Positions 51,846-60,826 of a DNA stretch of 64,000 bases are shown here, one piece after another. This stretch comes from JBPYCR01 sp051846935. GTDB lineage: Bacteria > Bacillota > Bacilli > Bacillales > Amphibacillaceae. The stretch lies in the NCBI RefSeq assembly GCF_051846935.1, contig NZ_JBPYCS010000016.1:1-64000 (forward strand), read 5' to 3'. The notes under the pieces are model-generated. The model did no database searches and had not been told where the DNA came from. It was given only the letters and a program-made list of their open reading frames with translations. The position numbers were made by a program, and so were the translations under genes. Each line of letters starts with the position of its first letter. Position 1 is the first letter of the stretch.

Positions 51846-54548
51846 TTAATCAACTGTATTTAATTTTGTTTCAATTTCTTTCATTATTTCGCCTGCTTTT
51901 TCCCAATCCCCTTCAGCTAATGCAGTGCGATACGCATCAAACAGACTTGCAAATTCCTGTAGCATTGCTTCTGCGCCTATGATCGGCTTTTGTTCACTTT
52001 GCTCTGGCGCTTCCTTATCTTCCTCTGTTTTTTGATCTACCTTATCTGGATCGATAAGATTTAATATTTTATCGAGCGCTTTTTCAAATGTTTCTTCCAT
52101 AACAATATGGTCTTCATAAGCCATAATAACTTGCTTTACTTCCGGTAACGACGTTTCATTGGATGATTCAATGTAAATCGGTTCGACATACAAGACTGTA
52201 TCCTCAATCGGAATCGCCAATAAATTACCGCGGATTACTTCTGAACCACCTTGGGACCATAAATTGAGCTGCTGTGATATATAACTATCCTGATTAATTC
52301 GATTTTCAATTTGTTGTGGTCCATAAATGTTTTTCTGTTTCGGGAAGCGATAAATAAACATATCTCCGTAATGCTCTCCATCGTTGCGAACACCAATCCA
52401 AGAAATCATGTTTTGCCGGTTTTTTGGTGTATATGGCATCATTAGAATGAACTCTTCCTCAGCCTCTTCTGGCATTTTCATTGTAATATAGTACGGTTCC
52501 ATTTCAATATCTTTGTTAAAGTACTTTTCTGTCGGGAACTGCCAAAAATCCTCTCGGTTATAAAACACTTCTAGATTAGACATATGATACGTCCCATACA
52601 TTGATGCTTGAATTTTAAAGAGCATTTCCGGGTAACGGATATGTGCTTTTACATCCTCAGGCATTTCCTCTTTAAATAGCTGTGGGAACATATTTTTATA
52701 AGTTTGAAGCAGTGGATCGTCCGGATTCGCAACATAGAAATCAACCTCGCCCGAATACGCGTCCAAAACAACTTTGACGGAATTACGAATGTAATTTTCA
52801 TTTCCTTTATACGCTTCAGAATATGGATAGTTTTCTGCGCTTAAGTAAGCATCCATCATCCATGCTAACGTTCCATCATCTCGAATAAAGATATAAGGGT
52901 CCTGATCGTAACGGAAAAACGGAGCGATCCTTTTCACTCGATCCATAATATTACGTGTGTCCAGCAACTGGCTATCGCTCGTAATTTGATCCGAGACAAG
53001 CATTCGAAACGACCCTTCACTTAAAGCGAATAAAAAGCGGTTAAATCCTTTAAGAGGGATGCCCGTACGCTCCTCATATCGGTTCGTCTCGTTTTGATCA
53101 CCTGTCGGATAATCAAATTCGTCTACTTTAGAGTTAACAATAACGTTCGGGTACGGTTCTTCCCCAAAGTATATTTGCTCTCGACTAATGTCAAATTCAC
53201 CTTGAGCAGGCAAATTTTTCATCATGTACTCGGGTTGTCCCTGACTTGTCACTTTATTTACGTGACTCACTGCAACGCCATACCCATGTGTATACCTTAA
53301 CGTTCGATTTACCCATGTTTGTGCTTGTGAGGGTAGATCGGCTGTGCTAAGCTCTCTAGCTCCAATAAAGACTTGCTCATAATTACCGTTAATTTTATAC
53401 CGGTCAATATCCATATCGTTAAACTTATAGTACGTTCGGAACGTTTGCAGCTGATTATAAATATCAAGCAATGGTCTAGAATCATTTAATCGAACGTTAT
53501 TAATTGTAAGCTCATTTCTTTCCACCATATCTCTAGTTAAAGTAAAGTCACCTGGATGTTCCTCTTCCTTAATTTTATCCAAATCGTAGGCGGCTCTTGT
53601 AAAGGAAAGGTTATGCTCCAAGTACGGACTTTCTTTTGAAAACTCGTTAGGGGAAACGATAAAGTTTTGCACAATAACTGACGCTCCTTGACCTGCAACG
53701 AGCACAACGGCATAAATAACAACCGGTGTAATGATAGAACGTAGCTTATTCCGGCTAAGTGCAACAATAATCCATACTGTCGCAACGAGTGCAACGGCTG
53801 CTAGTACGTATGCCTTTGGAATATTAATTAATTTATCCGTATAGCTAAGTCCATAGACAGCGCTTTTTTGAAATATATTTACTTGATTCGTTAAAAGCGT
53901 TCCATACGGCTCCAGCAGATGCATACCCGCTTGTAAAATGCCTAAAGCGCCAATCGTTACGCCTAAATGAATTTGTGCCGAACGATTCATTCGGTATATA
54001 TGAAAGACAGAGTATGCACTAATGAGCACAACTAAAAAGAAAAATGTCAGTCCAAACAGCACATAAGCAATAAACTCAACAAAAGGCAGGATAAATACAT
54101 AAAACGAGACGTCCATATTAAAAAATGGATCCTTTATACCGAATTCCGTATGATTTAACAGCTTTAATGCGGGCTCCCAACCAACACCTTGAATAATACT
54201 ACTGCCAATAAAGCCGACGACGGTAGCAATTCCTAGCATGATCAAAGTGAGGGACTTTCGGTGTAGCATAATTGGCGGAAGTTGCTCTCGACCAAAGTGA
54301 CTTGTGTAGGAATAGCGGATCCAAAACAATGTAATATATGTACAGATGAAAAACAAAATAAACCCGGTTACACCAAGAGCAACTTTACTTGTAAAAATCG
54401 TCATAAATACACTTTCATATCCTAATGTTTCCATCCAGATATAGTCTGTTAGCCACTGAAATACAATAAAACCAACAATTAATAATAAGAAGAAAAACCC
54501 TATAAAGAAACGCGTTCCTTTTCCAAACGATATATTACGATGCTTCAC
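51846..54548 (-). CDS. UPF0182 family large membrane protein
   Basis: A 900-residue protein with seven hydrophobic helices in about the first 300 residues, a large extracytoplasmic region (about 300-830) and an acidic, Gln/Glu-rich stretch before a helical C-terminus. Motifs include FFNMDVSFYVFILPF and YTHGYGVAVSHVNKV, conserved in this family (COG1615). Function is unknown. It has its own terminator and sits between sspF and the IS cluster, so it may be an addition at the insertion site. Length is normal for the family. Confidence 0.92.
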   Translation of the reverse strand: MKHRNISFGKGTRFFIGFFFLLLIVGFIVFQWLTDYIWMETLGYESVFMTIFTSKVALGVTGFILFFICTYITLFWIRYSYTSHFGREQLPPIMLHRKSLTLIMLGIATVVGFIGSSIIQGVGWEPALKLLNHTEFGIKDPFFNMDVSFYVFILPFVEFIAYVLFGLTFFFLVVLISAYSVFHIYRMNRSAQIHLGVTIGALGILQAGMHLLEPYGTLLTNQVNIFQKSAVYGLSYTDKLINIPKAYVLAAVALVATVWIIVALSRNKLRSIITPVVIYAVVLVAGQGASVIVQNFIVSPNEFSKESPYLEHNLSFTRAAYDLDKIKEEEHPGDFTLTRDMVERNELTINNVRLNDSRPLLDIYNQLQTFRTYYKFNDMDIDRYKINGNYEQVFIGARELSTADLPSQAQTWVNRTLRYTHGYGVAVSHVNKVTSQGQPEYMMKNLPAQGEFDISREQIYFGEEPYPNVIVNSKVDEFDYPTGDQNETNRYEERTGIPLKGFNRFLFALSEGSFRMLVSDQITSDSQLLDTRNIMDRVKRIAPFFRYDQDPYIFIRDDGTLAWMMDAYLSAENYPYSEAYKGNENYIRNSVKVVLDAYSGEVDFYVANPDDPLLQTYKNMFPQLFKEEMPEDVKAHIRYPEMLFKIQASMYGTYHMSNLEVFYNREDFWQFPTEKYFNKDIEMEPYYITMKMPEEAEEEFILMMPYTPKNRQNMISWIGVRNDGEHYGDMFIYRFPKQKNIYGPQQIENRINQDSYISQQLNLWSQGGSEVIRGNLLAIPIEDTVLYVEPIYIESSNETSLPEVKQVIMAYEDHIVMEETFEKALDKILNLIDPDKVDQKTEEDKEAPEQSEQKPIIGAEAMLQEFASLFDAYRTALAEGDWEKAGEIMKEIETKLNTVD

Positions 54549-54660
54549 TGTACTACCTCCAATAATTGTATCCTCTTTTTAATAGTAACAGATTTACACA
54601 TTTCTTTGAACAAAGATTAAAACAACGATCAAAAACCAATGCAGAACCCTTTTTCTGCCT

Positions 54661-54702
54661 AAATGAAACGAGCTGCTTCTCTGTAAACGAGAAGCAGCTC
54701 GT
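54661..54702 (-). terminator. Rho-independent terminator after sspF
   Basis: Perfect 14-bp stem ACGAGCTGCTTCTC / GAGAAGCAGCTCGT with a 7-nt loop, followed on the minus strand by TTTCATTT. Confidence 0.85.
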
Positions 54703-54713
54703 AATTGGTTGGG

Positions 54714-54893
54714 TTATGAACGATCGATTGGCGGTTGTATACTTTGCTCAGCCTTTTCAATTGCTCGCTTTACCATATTACCAGCATCTTTCGCTCTGAT
54801 GCCGCCCCAACCTTCTTTTTGTACCGTGTCGTAAAAACCTAACTCCTTGGCAATCTCTTCTTTCAACTGGTCTGACATAATACCACGACCCAT
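54714..54893 (-). CDS. sspF: Small acid-soluble spore protein SspF (alpha/beta-type-like)
   Basis: A 59-residue DNA-binding spore protein. Translation gives MGRGIMSDQLKEEIAKELGF, DTVQKEGWGGIRAKDAGNMV and KRAIEKAEQ, matching SspF of Bacillus. The start has AAAGGAG 10 nt upstream. It lies next to veg as in B. subtilis. Expected to be made in the forespore under sigma-G, but I could not fix a sigma-G promoter with confidence. Confidence 0.95.
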   Translation of the reverse strand: MGRGIMSDQLKEEIAKELGFYDTVQKEGWGGIRAKDAGNMVKRAIEKAEQSIQPPIDRS

Positions 54894-55080
54894 GAAAGAC
54901 AGCTCCTTTCCAGCTTAAAGTAATTACGACATGTATATTTTTTGCATACTCGGCCTAAAATACACCTGTTATATGTAGGAAAAAGTGAATTTATTGTAAC
55001 ATTCTCGTACTTCATCGTTGTCTTAGCTAGAAAAGATCTTTGTCCTGTTTAACAGCAAAATAAAAAGCAGTAAACTATGT

Positions 55081-55344
55081 TCACCGCTCTACTGCTACTG
55101 CCTGATTGCTTTCATCTACAAAGCTTATCTCTACTGCTTCAGTTAAAACATCCGCATAACTATATGACACACGTTCAAATGCATTTTCATCCTGGTCAAG
55201 CTCAACTACGAAAACAGAAGGGTAGGTCTCAGACAATACTCCAGATCTAATAACCGTTTTCCTTCTTCCGCCATTGGCAGTTAATTTTAAACGTTGACCG
55301 ATTTGACCTTCAAGACCTCTTTTAATTTCCGTTATTGTTTTCAC
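55081..55344 (-). CDS. veg: Veg protein
   Basis: An 87-residue protein linked in B. subtilis to biofilm formation (interference with SinR). The core LKLTANGGRRKT, SGVLSETYPSVFVVELDQDE and FERVSYSYADVLTE is strongly conserved. I use the GTG 7 nt after GAGGTGG; a GTG two codons upstream is too close to the ribosome site. Driven by a near-consensus promoter. Confidence 0.94.
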   Translation of the reverse strand: MKTITEIKRGLEGQIGQRLKLTANGGRRKTVIRSGVLSETYPSVFVVELDQDENAFERVSYSYADVLTEAVEISFVDESNQAVAVER

Positions 55345-55367
55345 CAGCACTCCACCTCACTGTAATT

Positions 55368-55396
55368 ACTATACCACATGCTCGTTCAAACGTCAA
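55368..55396 (-). promoter_or_regulatory. Strong sigma-A promoter of veg
   Basis: Minus strand -35 TTGACG (55391-55396) and -10 TATAGT (55368-55373) with exactly 17 bp between them, giving a short leader of about 17 nt. The veg promoter is known in B. subtilis as one of the strongest vegetative promoters. Confidence 0.88.
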
Positions 55397-55723
55397 ATAA
55401 AACATAATATTATACCAATAACTCTTTAAATATGTCAATATCTTTTTTTGCACTCGTCTTATCTTTTCATATTTTTTACAAATTATGCACAAAAAGTTTC
55501 CCTTTCATATTTACAGTAAAATAAAAAGGAACGGACAAAATAGCTGCTAGTTATTTCCATAACCTCCATTCCTGTTCTACTCCTACACGTGCGTATATAC
55601 CATCGTACGCTTGCACTCAAAACTTAAATAAAAAGGCCGTAAAGTGGACAAATGGGATACTGCTATCTAAAAGCTAACGATGTTGCCATATACGCAAAAG
55701 TGATATTTAATTATACCTTCTTG
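55397..55723. other. Intergenic gap between veg promoter and yabG
   Basis: About 330 bp of AT-rich DNA downstream of yabG and upstream of the veg promoter. I recognise no gene, repeat or clear terminator in it. Confidence 0.45.
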
Positions 55724-56584
55724 TTACTCCTCGGCTAAATCTTCCTTATATGGCATTCCTACCCGCAACAACCCTCTTGTTTCTACTCCGCCCATCCCTT
55801 TTTCTCCCGTAAATGTGTTTCGTAGTGCATCCCATACGTTTACTTTTTCCATAAACGATGTATATGCAATTCTTGCCGCTATATACACAGGATCAAGCGC
55901 ATGTATATTTATTCTTGATGGCGAGCTCGCAAAGTTAGCACCTGCGCGAATAAGCGATTCAAAATGGGATTGACATGCACCTGCGAATATAACTAAATCA
56001 TCTAAGTTCGGGGTTATATTTCTTGCTTCCCGAACGGTATCCACAAAATACTTAGAATTCCGATATGCTCGAAGCTCTTTTTTCATGCCTTTTTTTCTTG
56101 AATACGAATCATGTCCTGTAATAACTACAATTTGTGGCTGAATACTTTTTAATAATGCAGCGATTTCATACGGCATTTCCTTTTCATGTAAATGGACACT
56201 GTGCACCTGTAATCCCATCTTCTCATATAGTTCCATGCATTTACGTAAATACGATTGATCTCCATCGAGGTGCAAAACCTTTGTAGGAAGTTGAAAACAA
56301 GCAGCTTTTTCAGTATACCCATCCGTAGCTTCGTAATTTCGTTTCTCCTTTAACAAACGATAATCCTGTAAAAACAATCGATACGAAACGTCTTCTTGTT
56401 TTTTTACCTTTTGTTTTATTTTGCGAAGCTCTTGGTCCTCTACTCGAACAAGGTCATCCATTGGCGCATCCGCTTGTAATCGAATATGAACACCATGTAT
56501 GATCGCTTGCTCCTCTTTTATTTCCACAACTGTAAATAATAAATCGTGACCGTACGATTTTCGCGTGACGTAATCCCCTTTCAC
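55724..56584 (-). CDS. yabG: Sporulation-specific protease YabG
   Basis: Cysteine-type protease that processes spore coat proteins before cross-linking. The 286-residue protein has the conserved N-terminal GDYVTRKSYGHDLLF segment, VLHLDGDQSYLRKCMELYEK, VVITGHDSYSRK and DLVIFAGACQSHFESLIRAGANFASSP, including the His and Cys positions proposed as catalytic. The start is a GTG with GAGGTGG just before; another GTG three codons upstream is possible. A sigma-K promoter lies upstream. Confidence 0.93.
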   Translation of the reverse strand: MKGDYVTRKSYGHDLLFTVVEIKEEQAIIHGVHIRLQADAPMDDLVRVEDQELRKIKQKVKKQEDVSYRLFLQDYRLLKEKRNYEATDGYTEKAACFQLPTKVLHLDGDQSYLRKCMELYEKMGLQVHSVHLHEKEMPYEIAALLKSIQPQIVVITGHDSYSRKKGMKKELRAYRNSKYFVDTVREARNITPNLDDLVIFAGACQSHFESLIRAGANFASSPSRINIHALDPVYIAARIAYTSFMEKVNVWDALRNTFTGEKGMGGVETRGLLRVGMPYKEDLAEE

Positions 56585-56632
56585 AGCTTCCACCTCGACA
56601 CCGTCCTCATTAGCTGGAGTTGCACCTTAACA

Positions 56633-56660
56633 TAGACTATGTCAGCATGGGCGAAATTGT
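56633..56660 (-). promoter_or_regulatory. Sigma-K promoter of yabG
   Basis: Minus strand -10 CATAGTCTA is an exact match to the sigma-K pattern CATANNNTA, and AC lies 17 bp upstream, as in the AC-N16/17-CATANNNTA consensus. B. subtilis yabG is transcribed by sigma-K in the mother cell. Confidence 0.75.
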
Positions 56661-56742
56661 GCCTTTTACTTATTGAATTTAATCGTGTGTATTTTGAGAT
56701 GATTTAGGGTAGGGAACTTGTTTTGACGATGCATACCGTTTA

Positions 56743-56812
56743 TAAAAAAAGAGGAACGGTTATTTGATTGCCTATACGTTATTTAGCGTTACGTATCACA
56801 ATAAATAACCGC
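56743..56812 (-). terminator. Terminator after rsmA
   Basis: Outer stem CGGTTATTT / AAATAACCG with a further inner ACGTTA/TAACGT-like pairing; on the minus strand it is followed by CTCTTTTTTTAT. It isolates yabG from the rnmV-rsmA transcript. Confidence 0.7.
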
Positions 56813-56857
56813 TGTCATTTCACCGTTAAACCGAGTCGTACCCGTTATGAAATTCGT

Positions 56858-57739
56858 TTATGTTTGCGGAGATGAATCAGAAAGTGCGTTCGCAAGCCGA
56901 GCAAATTCTTCCATTGACAATGACTCTCCACGGCGATTCGGAGAGATTTCAATTCGGTCAAGAATAGCTATCAGCTCTTGCTTGCTTTTTTCCTTATCGT
57001 AATTAGATAAATTGTTTACTAACGTTTTTCTTCGGTGAACGAAACAGGCACGTACTACTGAGAAAAATTGTTCTTCATCATTTACAGAAACCGGCGGATG
57101 TTTGCGCATCGTTAGTTTCAGCACACTAGACGTAACATTTGGTGGTGGAATAAACGCTTGTCTCGGTACGTTCATTACTACTTCTGCTTCTGTATAATAT
57201 TGCACAGCAATCGATAAGGAGCCATAGCTTTTACTATTCGGACGTGCTGCCATCCGGTCAGCTACTTCCTTTTGGAGCATGACAGTTAAACGATCAATCG
57301 GTAGTCGGTCTTGCAGTAGCTTCATTAAAATTGGTGTTGTAATATAATAGGGCAGATTAGCAACTATATGAATGGACTGGCTCTCGCTAAAATGAGCGCT
57401 TATCGCATCGCCAACATCAGCTTTTAAAATATCATCATGAATAATTGTTTTATTATCGTACGCCTGTAAAGTATCTTGCAAAATAGGTACTAAACGTTGA
57501 TCAATTTCATAAGCAATAACATGATTTGCATGGATCGCCAATTGTTCCGTCAATGACCCAATTCCAGGACCTATTTCGATTACGCCACTATCTTGATCTA
57601 TTCCTGCTTGTTCAATTATGGTTCGTAAAATGTTCGTATCAATTAAAAAATTTTGTCCTAAGCTTTTTTTAAAAGAAAAATTATACTTTTTTAATATTTC
57701 CTTCGTACGGACTGGGGTTGCAATAAATGGTTTAGGCAT
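56858..57739 (-). CDS. rsmA: 16S rRNA adenine dimethyltransferase (KsgA)
   Basis: Dimethylates two adjacent adenines in the 3' terminal helix of 16S rRNA during 30S assembly. The 293-residue protein has KKSLGQNFLID, the SAM-binding GVIEIGPGIGSLTEQLA and the catalytic NLPYYITTPI (NLPY). I choose the ATG 7 nt after GAGGAG, which gives an 8-bp overlap with rnmV; six additional codons upstream are not supported. Confidence 0.97.
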   Translation of the reverse strand: MPKPFIATPVRTKEILKKYNFSFKKSLGQNFLIDTNILRTIIEQAGIDQDSGVIEIGPGIGSLTEQLAIHANHVIAYEIDQRLVPILQDTLQAYDNKTIIHDDILKADVGDAISAHFSESQSIHIVANLPYYITTPILMKLLQDRLPIDRLTVMLQKEVADRMAARPNSKSYGSLSIAVQYYTEAEVVMNVPRQAFIPPPNVTSSVLKLTMRKHPPVSVNDEEQFFSVVRACFVHRRKTLVNNLSNYDKEKSKQELIAILDRIEISPNRRGESLSMEEFARLANALSDSSPQT

Positions 57740-58301
57740 TGCCGTTCTCCTCTTCAACTATTTCTTCCATCGCTTGCTTCAATTGCTTTTTTGTAATTTG
57801 AAACATAGCTAACCTTTTCAGAAGCTGCTTGCCGTTCGCTTGACCGATGTTTAGTAAATTACCTAGCTTCATTCTTCTTTCTTTTGCACCCGATCCACCT
57901 ATTAGGCCATATTCGAGCAAGTCTTGCTGGCATATTTCAGCTTCGTATGGAGGATGAATTTCATAAACACCTGCCAATGCCTTTTGTATTGCAGCGACGG
58001 ATGCATGTTCAATCCCTATGCTTTTATTATGTGGATGCTTCGCTCTTGCTTCTTCAGGTGTTAAAAAAGCATGCTTACAACCTGGTACCGCTTGATCAAT
58101 AATTGAACGAATGCGCTGCCCTGGGTAATCTGGATCGGTAAATATTATGCAGCCTCGCTTTTCCTTTGCGTGCTTGATTCGTTCGAGCGTTTCAGCATTA
58201 ATAGCCGATCCATTCGTTTCAATCGTATCTGCATCCACTGCTTGCCGAATTTTAACACGATCGTCTTTCCCTTCGACGATAATTACTTCCTTTATTTTCA
58301 C
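57732..58301 (-). CDS. rnmV: Ribonuclease M5
   Basis: Toprim-domain nuclease that matures 5S rRNA. The 189-residue protein starts with IKEVIIVEGKDDRVKIRQAV (Toprim glutamate) and has the IFTDPDYPGQRIRSII (DxD-like) motif. The C-terminal part contains LIGGSGAKERRMKLG. Co-transcribed with rsmA (8-bp overlap), as in B. subtilis. Confidence 0.96.
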   Translation of the reverse strand: MKIKEVIIVEGKDDRVKIRQAVDADTIETNGSAINAETLERIKHAKEKRGCIIFTDPDYPGQRIRSIIDQAVPGCKHAFLTPEEARAKHPHNKSIGIEHASVAAIQKALAGVYEIHPPYEAEICQQDLLEYGLIGGSGAKERRMKLGNLLNIGQANGKQLLKRLAMFQITKKQLKQAMEEIVEEENGNA

Positions 58302-58380
58302 TGTATTGCCTCTTTCTCTATGCTTTATAGAATCATTTTTTCCTAGTTATGATAAAATATCAATTCTTTTCGTCTAAAAC

Positions 58381-58422
58381 GATTAATGCTCTCACCATTT
58401 TATCATGGCAAGAGCATTAATC
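58381..58422 (-). terminator. Hairpin terminator after yabE
   Basis: Perfect 12-bp inverted repeat GATTAATGCTCT / AGAGCATTAATC with an 18-nt loop, followed on the minus strand by GTTTTAGACG. The T-run is short, so efficiency is uncertain. Confidence 0.55.
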
Positions 58423-58461
58423 CTACTGTTGGTCAATCATTCAATATAAAATGGCGAACCA

Positions 58462-59667
58462 TTAATCAAGAATTTTCACTTTTACTTTTTTACGACCGAA
58501 ACTATATGCAGCTTGCTTTGTCGGGAAGTGCGCATCAATTCGATTCCCTTTGATCGATCCGCCTGTATCCGCAGCAATTGCTGTACCATATCCTTCTACC
58601 CACACTTTGGAACCTAAAGGTATGACATTAGGATCTACAGCAATAACTTTCATGTTCGGATTAGCATTTAAGTTAATTCCTGTAGCTGTATATCCGGAAC
58701 ATCCTTTACATTTTGCTGTATAAGCACTAGCTGTTACGTACAGTTCCTTTCCACTCGCACTTGCCTGACCCGCAGTGCTAGCAATGGATGCCGTTTGGCT
58801 TTTTTTCACTTCTTTCGTTCCGATAGCGACCACTTTGTTTTCACTTTTTTCAACGACTTCTTCACGTAAAAGCTCGCGCTGAACTTCTTCACCGTTCTCT
58901 AGTGTTACTTTGTATTCCTTAGCGACACGTCCTTCTTTCCCTTCAACAATGACGCGTTCTTTTCCTTTTTCAAGGGTAGCATCCTTTTTCGTTTCCGTTT
59001 TAAAGGCTATCTTTTCCTCTACTTTTTCGGTCTTCTCTTCTACATGAACGATTGTAATCTTTGTGTTCTCCGTTACATCTTCCGTAAGTACAGGATCTAT
59101 TTTATCTTGATCTTTGTATGTAATGTCGTTTGCTGCTAGTACTTCGGCTACTTTCCCACCAGTCGTCCATACTTTCTTTTCAACACTACCGTCTTCAACC
59201 GTAACTTCATAGGCTGTATCAATCGTAATCGTTAATCCTTCTTCAATTACGTCTGAATAGCTGTGCGATATGCTGTCGTGTGCAGAAAAAGAAAGTTCCT
59301 CTTCCTTAAAAAAGTCGCCTATAGTGGCGGCAGTTGTGTGAAATGTTTGTGCTTTTCCATCGAGATTAACTGTTATTTCATTTGCGGTTTGATAGTCAAT
59401 AACCATACCGCTTTTAATTGGACTATTTATATCATGTGATAACGCATCGTGTTCATCTACTGGAATATTTAGTTCTTTTAGTAGTTCACCTACTGTTTTC
59501 GTATGTGTTTTCACCGCTAACTCTTCTCCATTATCGGCAAACACTACTTCGACTTTGGTCGTTTCAAAAATTACCCAGCTTGTAAATAGAACAAGTGCCA
59601 TAATACCAACTGTCGAAATCACCAACTTCTTACGAGATGCTGGTAATACTTTCGATATGATTTGCAT
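58462..59667 (-). CDS. yabE: Cell-wall protein with DUF348, G5 and 3D domains (YabE/RpfB-like)
   Basis: Predicted secreted peptidoglycan-active protein, 401 aa. A TM/signal helix (about residues 15-33) is followed by three DUF348 repeats (about 38-220), a G5 domain (about 220-295) and a C-terminal 3D domain (about 315-400) carrying ADTGGSIKGNRIDAHF, with the aspartates of the mltA-like catalytic core. Related to Sps/Rpf resuscitation-type lytic transglycosylases. The ATG used lies 8 nt after GGAGG; 18 more codons upstream are unlikely. Same place as B. subtilis yabE. Confidence 0.93.
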   Translation of the reverse strand: MQIISKVLPASRKKLVISTVGIMALVLFTSWVIFETTKVEVVFADNGEELAVKTHTKTVGELLKELNIPVDEHDALSHDINSPIKSGMVIDYQTANEITVNLDGKAQTFHTTAATIGDFFKEEELSFSAHDSISHSYSDVIEEGLTITIDTAYEVTVEDGSVEKKVWTTGGKVAEVLAANDITYKDQDKIDPVLTEDVTENTKITIVHVEEKTEKVEEKIAFKTETKKDATLEKGKERVIVEGKEGRVAKEYKVTLENGEEVQRELLREEVVEKSENKVVAIGTKEVKKSQTASIASTAGQASASGKELYVTASAYTAKCKGCSGYTATGINLNANPNMKVIAVDPNVIPLGSKVWVEGYGTAIAADTGGSIKGNRIDAHFPTKQAAYSFGRKKVKVKILD

Positions 59668-59830
59668 GGTTCTTGCCTCCTTAACGACTTTGATTATATA
59701 AACAGATATATTCGAAGTCAAAATCTTTACGATTACGATTTCATTACAGTTAGATTACAAATGAAGCGAACCCCCTTATACTCGCTTATTTAATCGAATT
59801 CTATTAAATTAATAACCTTTCATTCCAATG

Positions 59831-59860
59831 AAAAAAGACTGGATAATTACATCCCAGCCT
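59831..59860 (-). terminator. Terminator after tatD
   Basis: Short stem GGCTGG / CCAGTC (one wobble) followed by TTTTTT on the minus strand, between tatD and yabE. Confidence 0.6.
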
Positions 59861-59919
59861 TTAATAGATTTGTCCAATTTATTCCATTTTATTCATAATT
59901 TCTTAAATAAATGCGCCGT

Positions 59920-60690
59920 CTATTGCTTAATATTGAATAATGACAAAGCATTGTTTGTCGTTATTTTACTTAATTCATGGTAGTCCATATTACGCAAGTG
60001 AGCTATTTGCTCGGCTACAAGTTGCACATGCGCTGGTTCATTCCTTTTTCCTCGAAATGGGTGAGGTGCTAAATACGGTGCATCTGTTTCAATTAGTAAT
60101 CGATCGAGGGGAACAGCTGCTGCAACTTCCTTCGGTGCTTTAGCATTTTTAAACGTTACAGGACCACCTAAAGAGATATAAAAGTTCATTTTGAGAAAAG
60201 CAGGAACATACTCCACACGATCGCTATAACAGTGCATTATGCCTCCTACTTCCTCCGCTTTTTCTTCTTGTAAAATTGTTATTATATCTTCGGTTGCCTC
60301 TCGATTATGAATAATAATTGGCATCTGCAGTCTTTTAGCTAAACGTATTTGCTCTCTAAACACTTCTTGCTGAACTTTCTTTGGAGATGTGTCCCAATGG
60401 TAATCTAAACCCATTTCGCCAATCGCAACAACCTTTTTATGCGCACTCAATTCTTCTATCCATGCTAGACATTCCTTTGAATAGTGAATCGCATCAACTG
60501 GATGCCAGCCAACCGCTGCATAAATCGTTTCATATTGTTCGGCTATTTCAATTGCAATTGGAATTGTTTCATGATCAAATCCTACAACGACCATATATTT
60601 CACGCCCGCTTGAAAAGCACGTTTAATTGTTTCATCGCGATCGTCTTTAAATTGTCTTGCATTCAAATGTACATGCGTATCAAATAACAC
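59920..60690 (-). CDS. tatD: TatD-family metal-dependent DNase/hydrolase
   Basis: A 256-residue TIM-barrel amidohydrolase-like nuclease. It begins MLFDTHVHLNARQF (HxH metal site), has GEMGLDYHWD, the IIHNREA histidine and GIMHCYSD, and ends with LIETDAPYLAPHPFRGKRNEP. All metal ligands expected for the family are present. Lies between metG and yabE as B. subtilis yabD does. Confidence 0.96.
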   Translation of the reverse strand: MLFDTHVHLNARQFKDDRDETIKRAFQAGVKYMVVVGFDHETIPIAIEIAEQYETIYAAVGWHPVDAIHYSKECLAWIEELSAHKKVVAIGEMGLDYHWDTSPKKVQQEVFREQIRLAKRLQMPIIIHNREATEDIITILQEEKAEEVGGIMHCYSDRVEYVPAFLKMNFYISLGGPVTFKNAKAPKEVAAAVPLDRLLIETDAPYLAPHPFRGKRNEPAHVQLVAEQIAHLRNMDYHELSKITTNNALSLFNIKQ

Positions 60691-60771
60691 GATTTAACGC
60701 TCCTTCACTCTAGTTAATAAAGCAGTTTTCCTGCGTACATTTTTGCTTTATAAATCGTTCCGCTTTCTCTT

Positions 60772-60820
60772 AAAAAGAAAAGGCCTTTTCGATTTACACA
60801 CGAAGAAGACCTTTTCCATT
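60772..60820 (-). terminator. Terminator after metG
   Basis: Imperfect stem AAAAGGTCTTCTTCG / CGAAAAGGCCTTTT with a short loop and CTTTTT on the minus strand, just downstream of metG. Confidence 0.65.
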
Positions 60821-60826
60821 TTCTTA

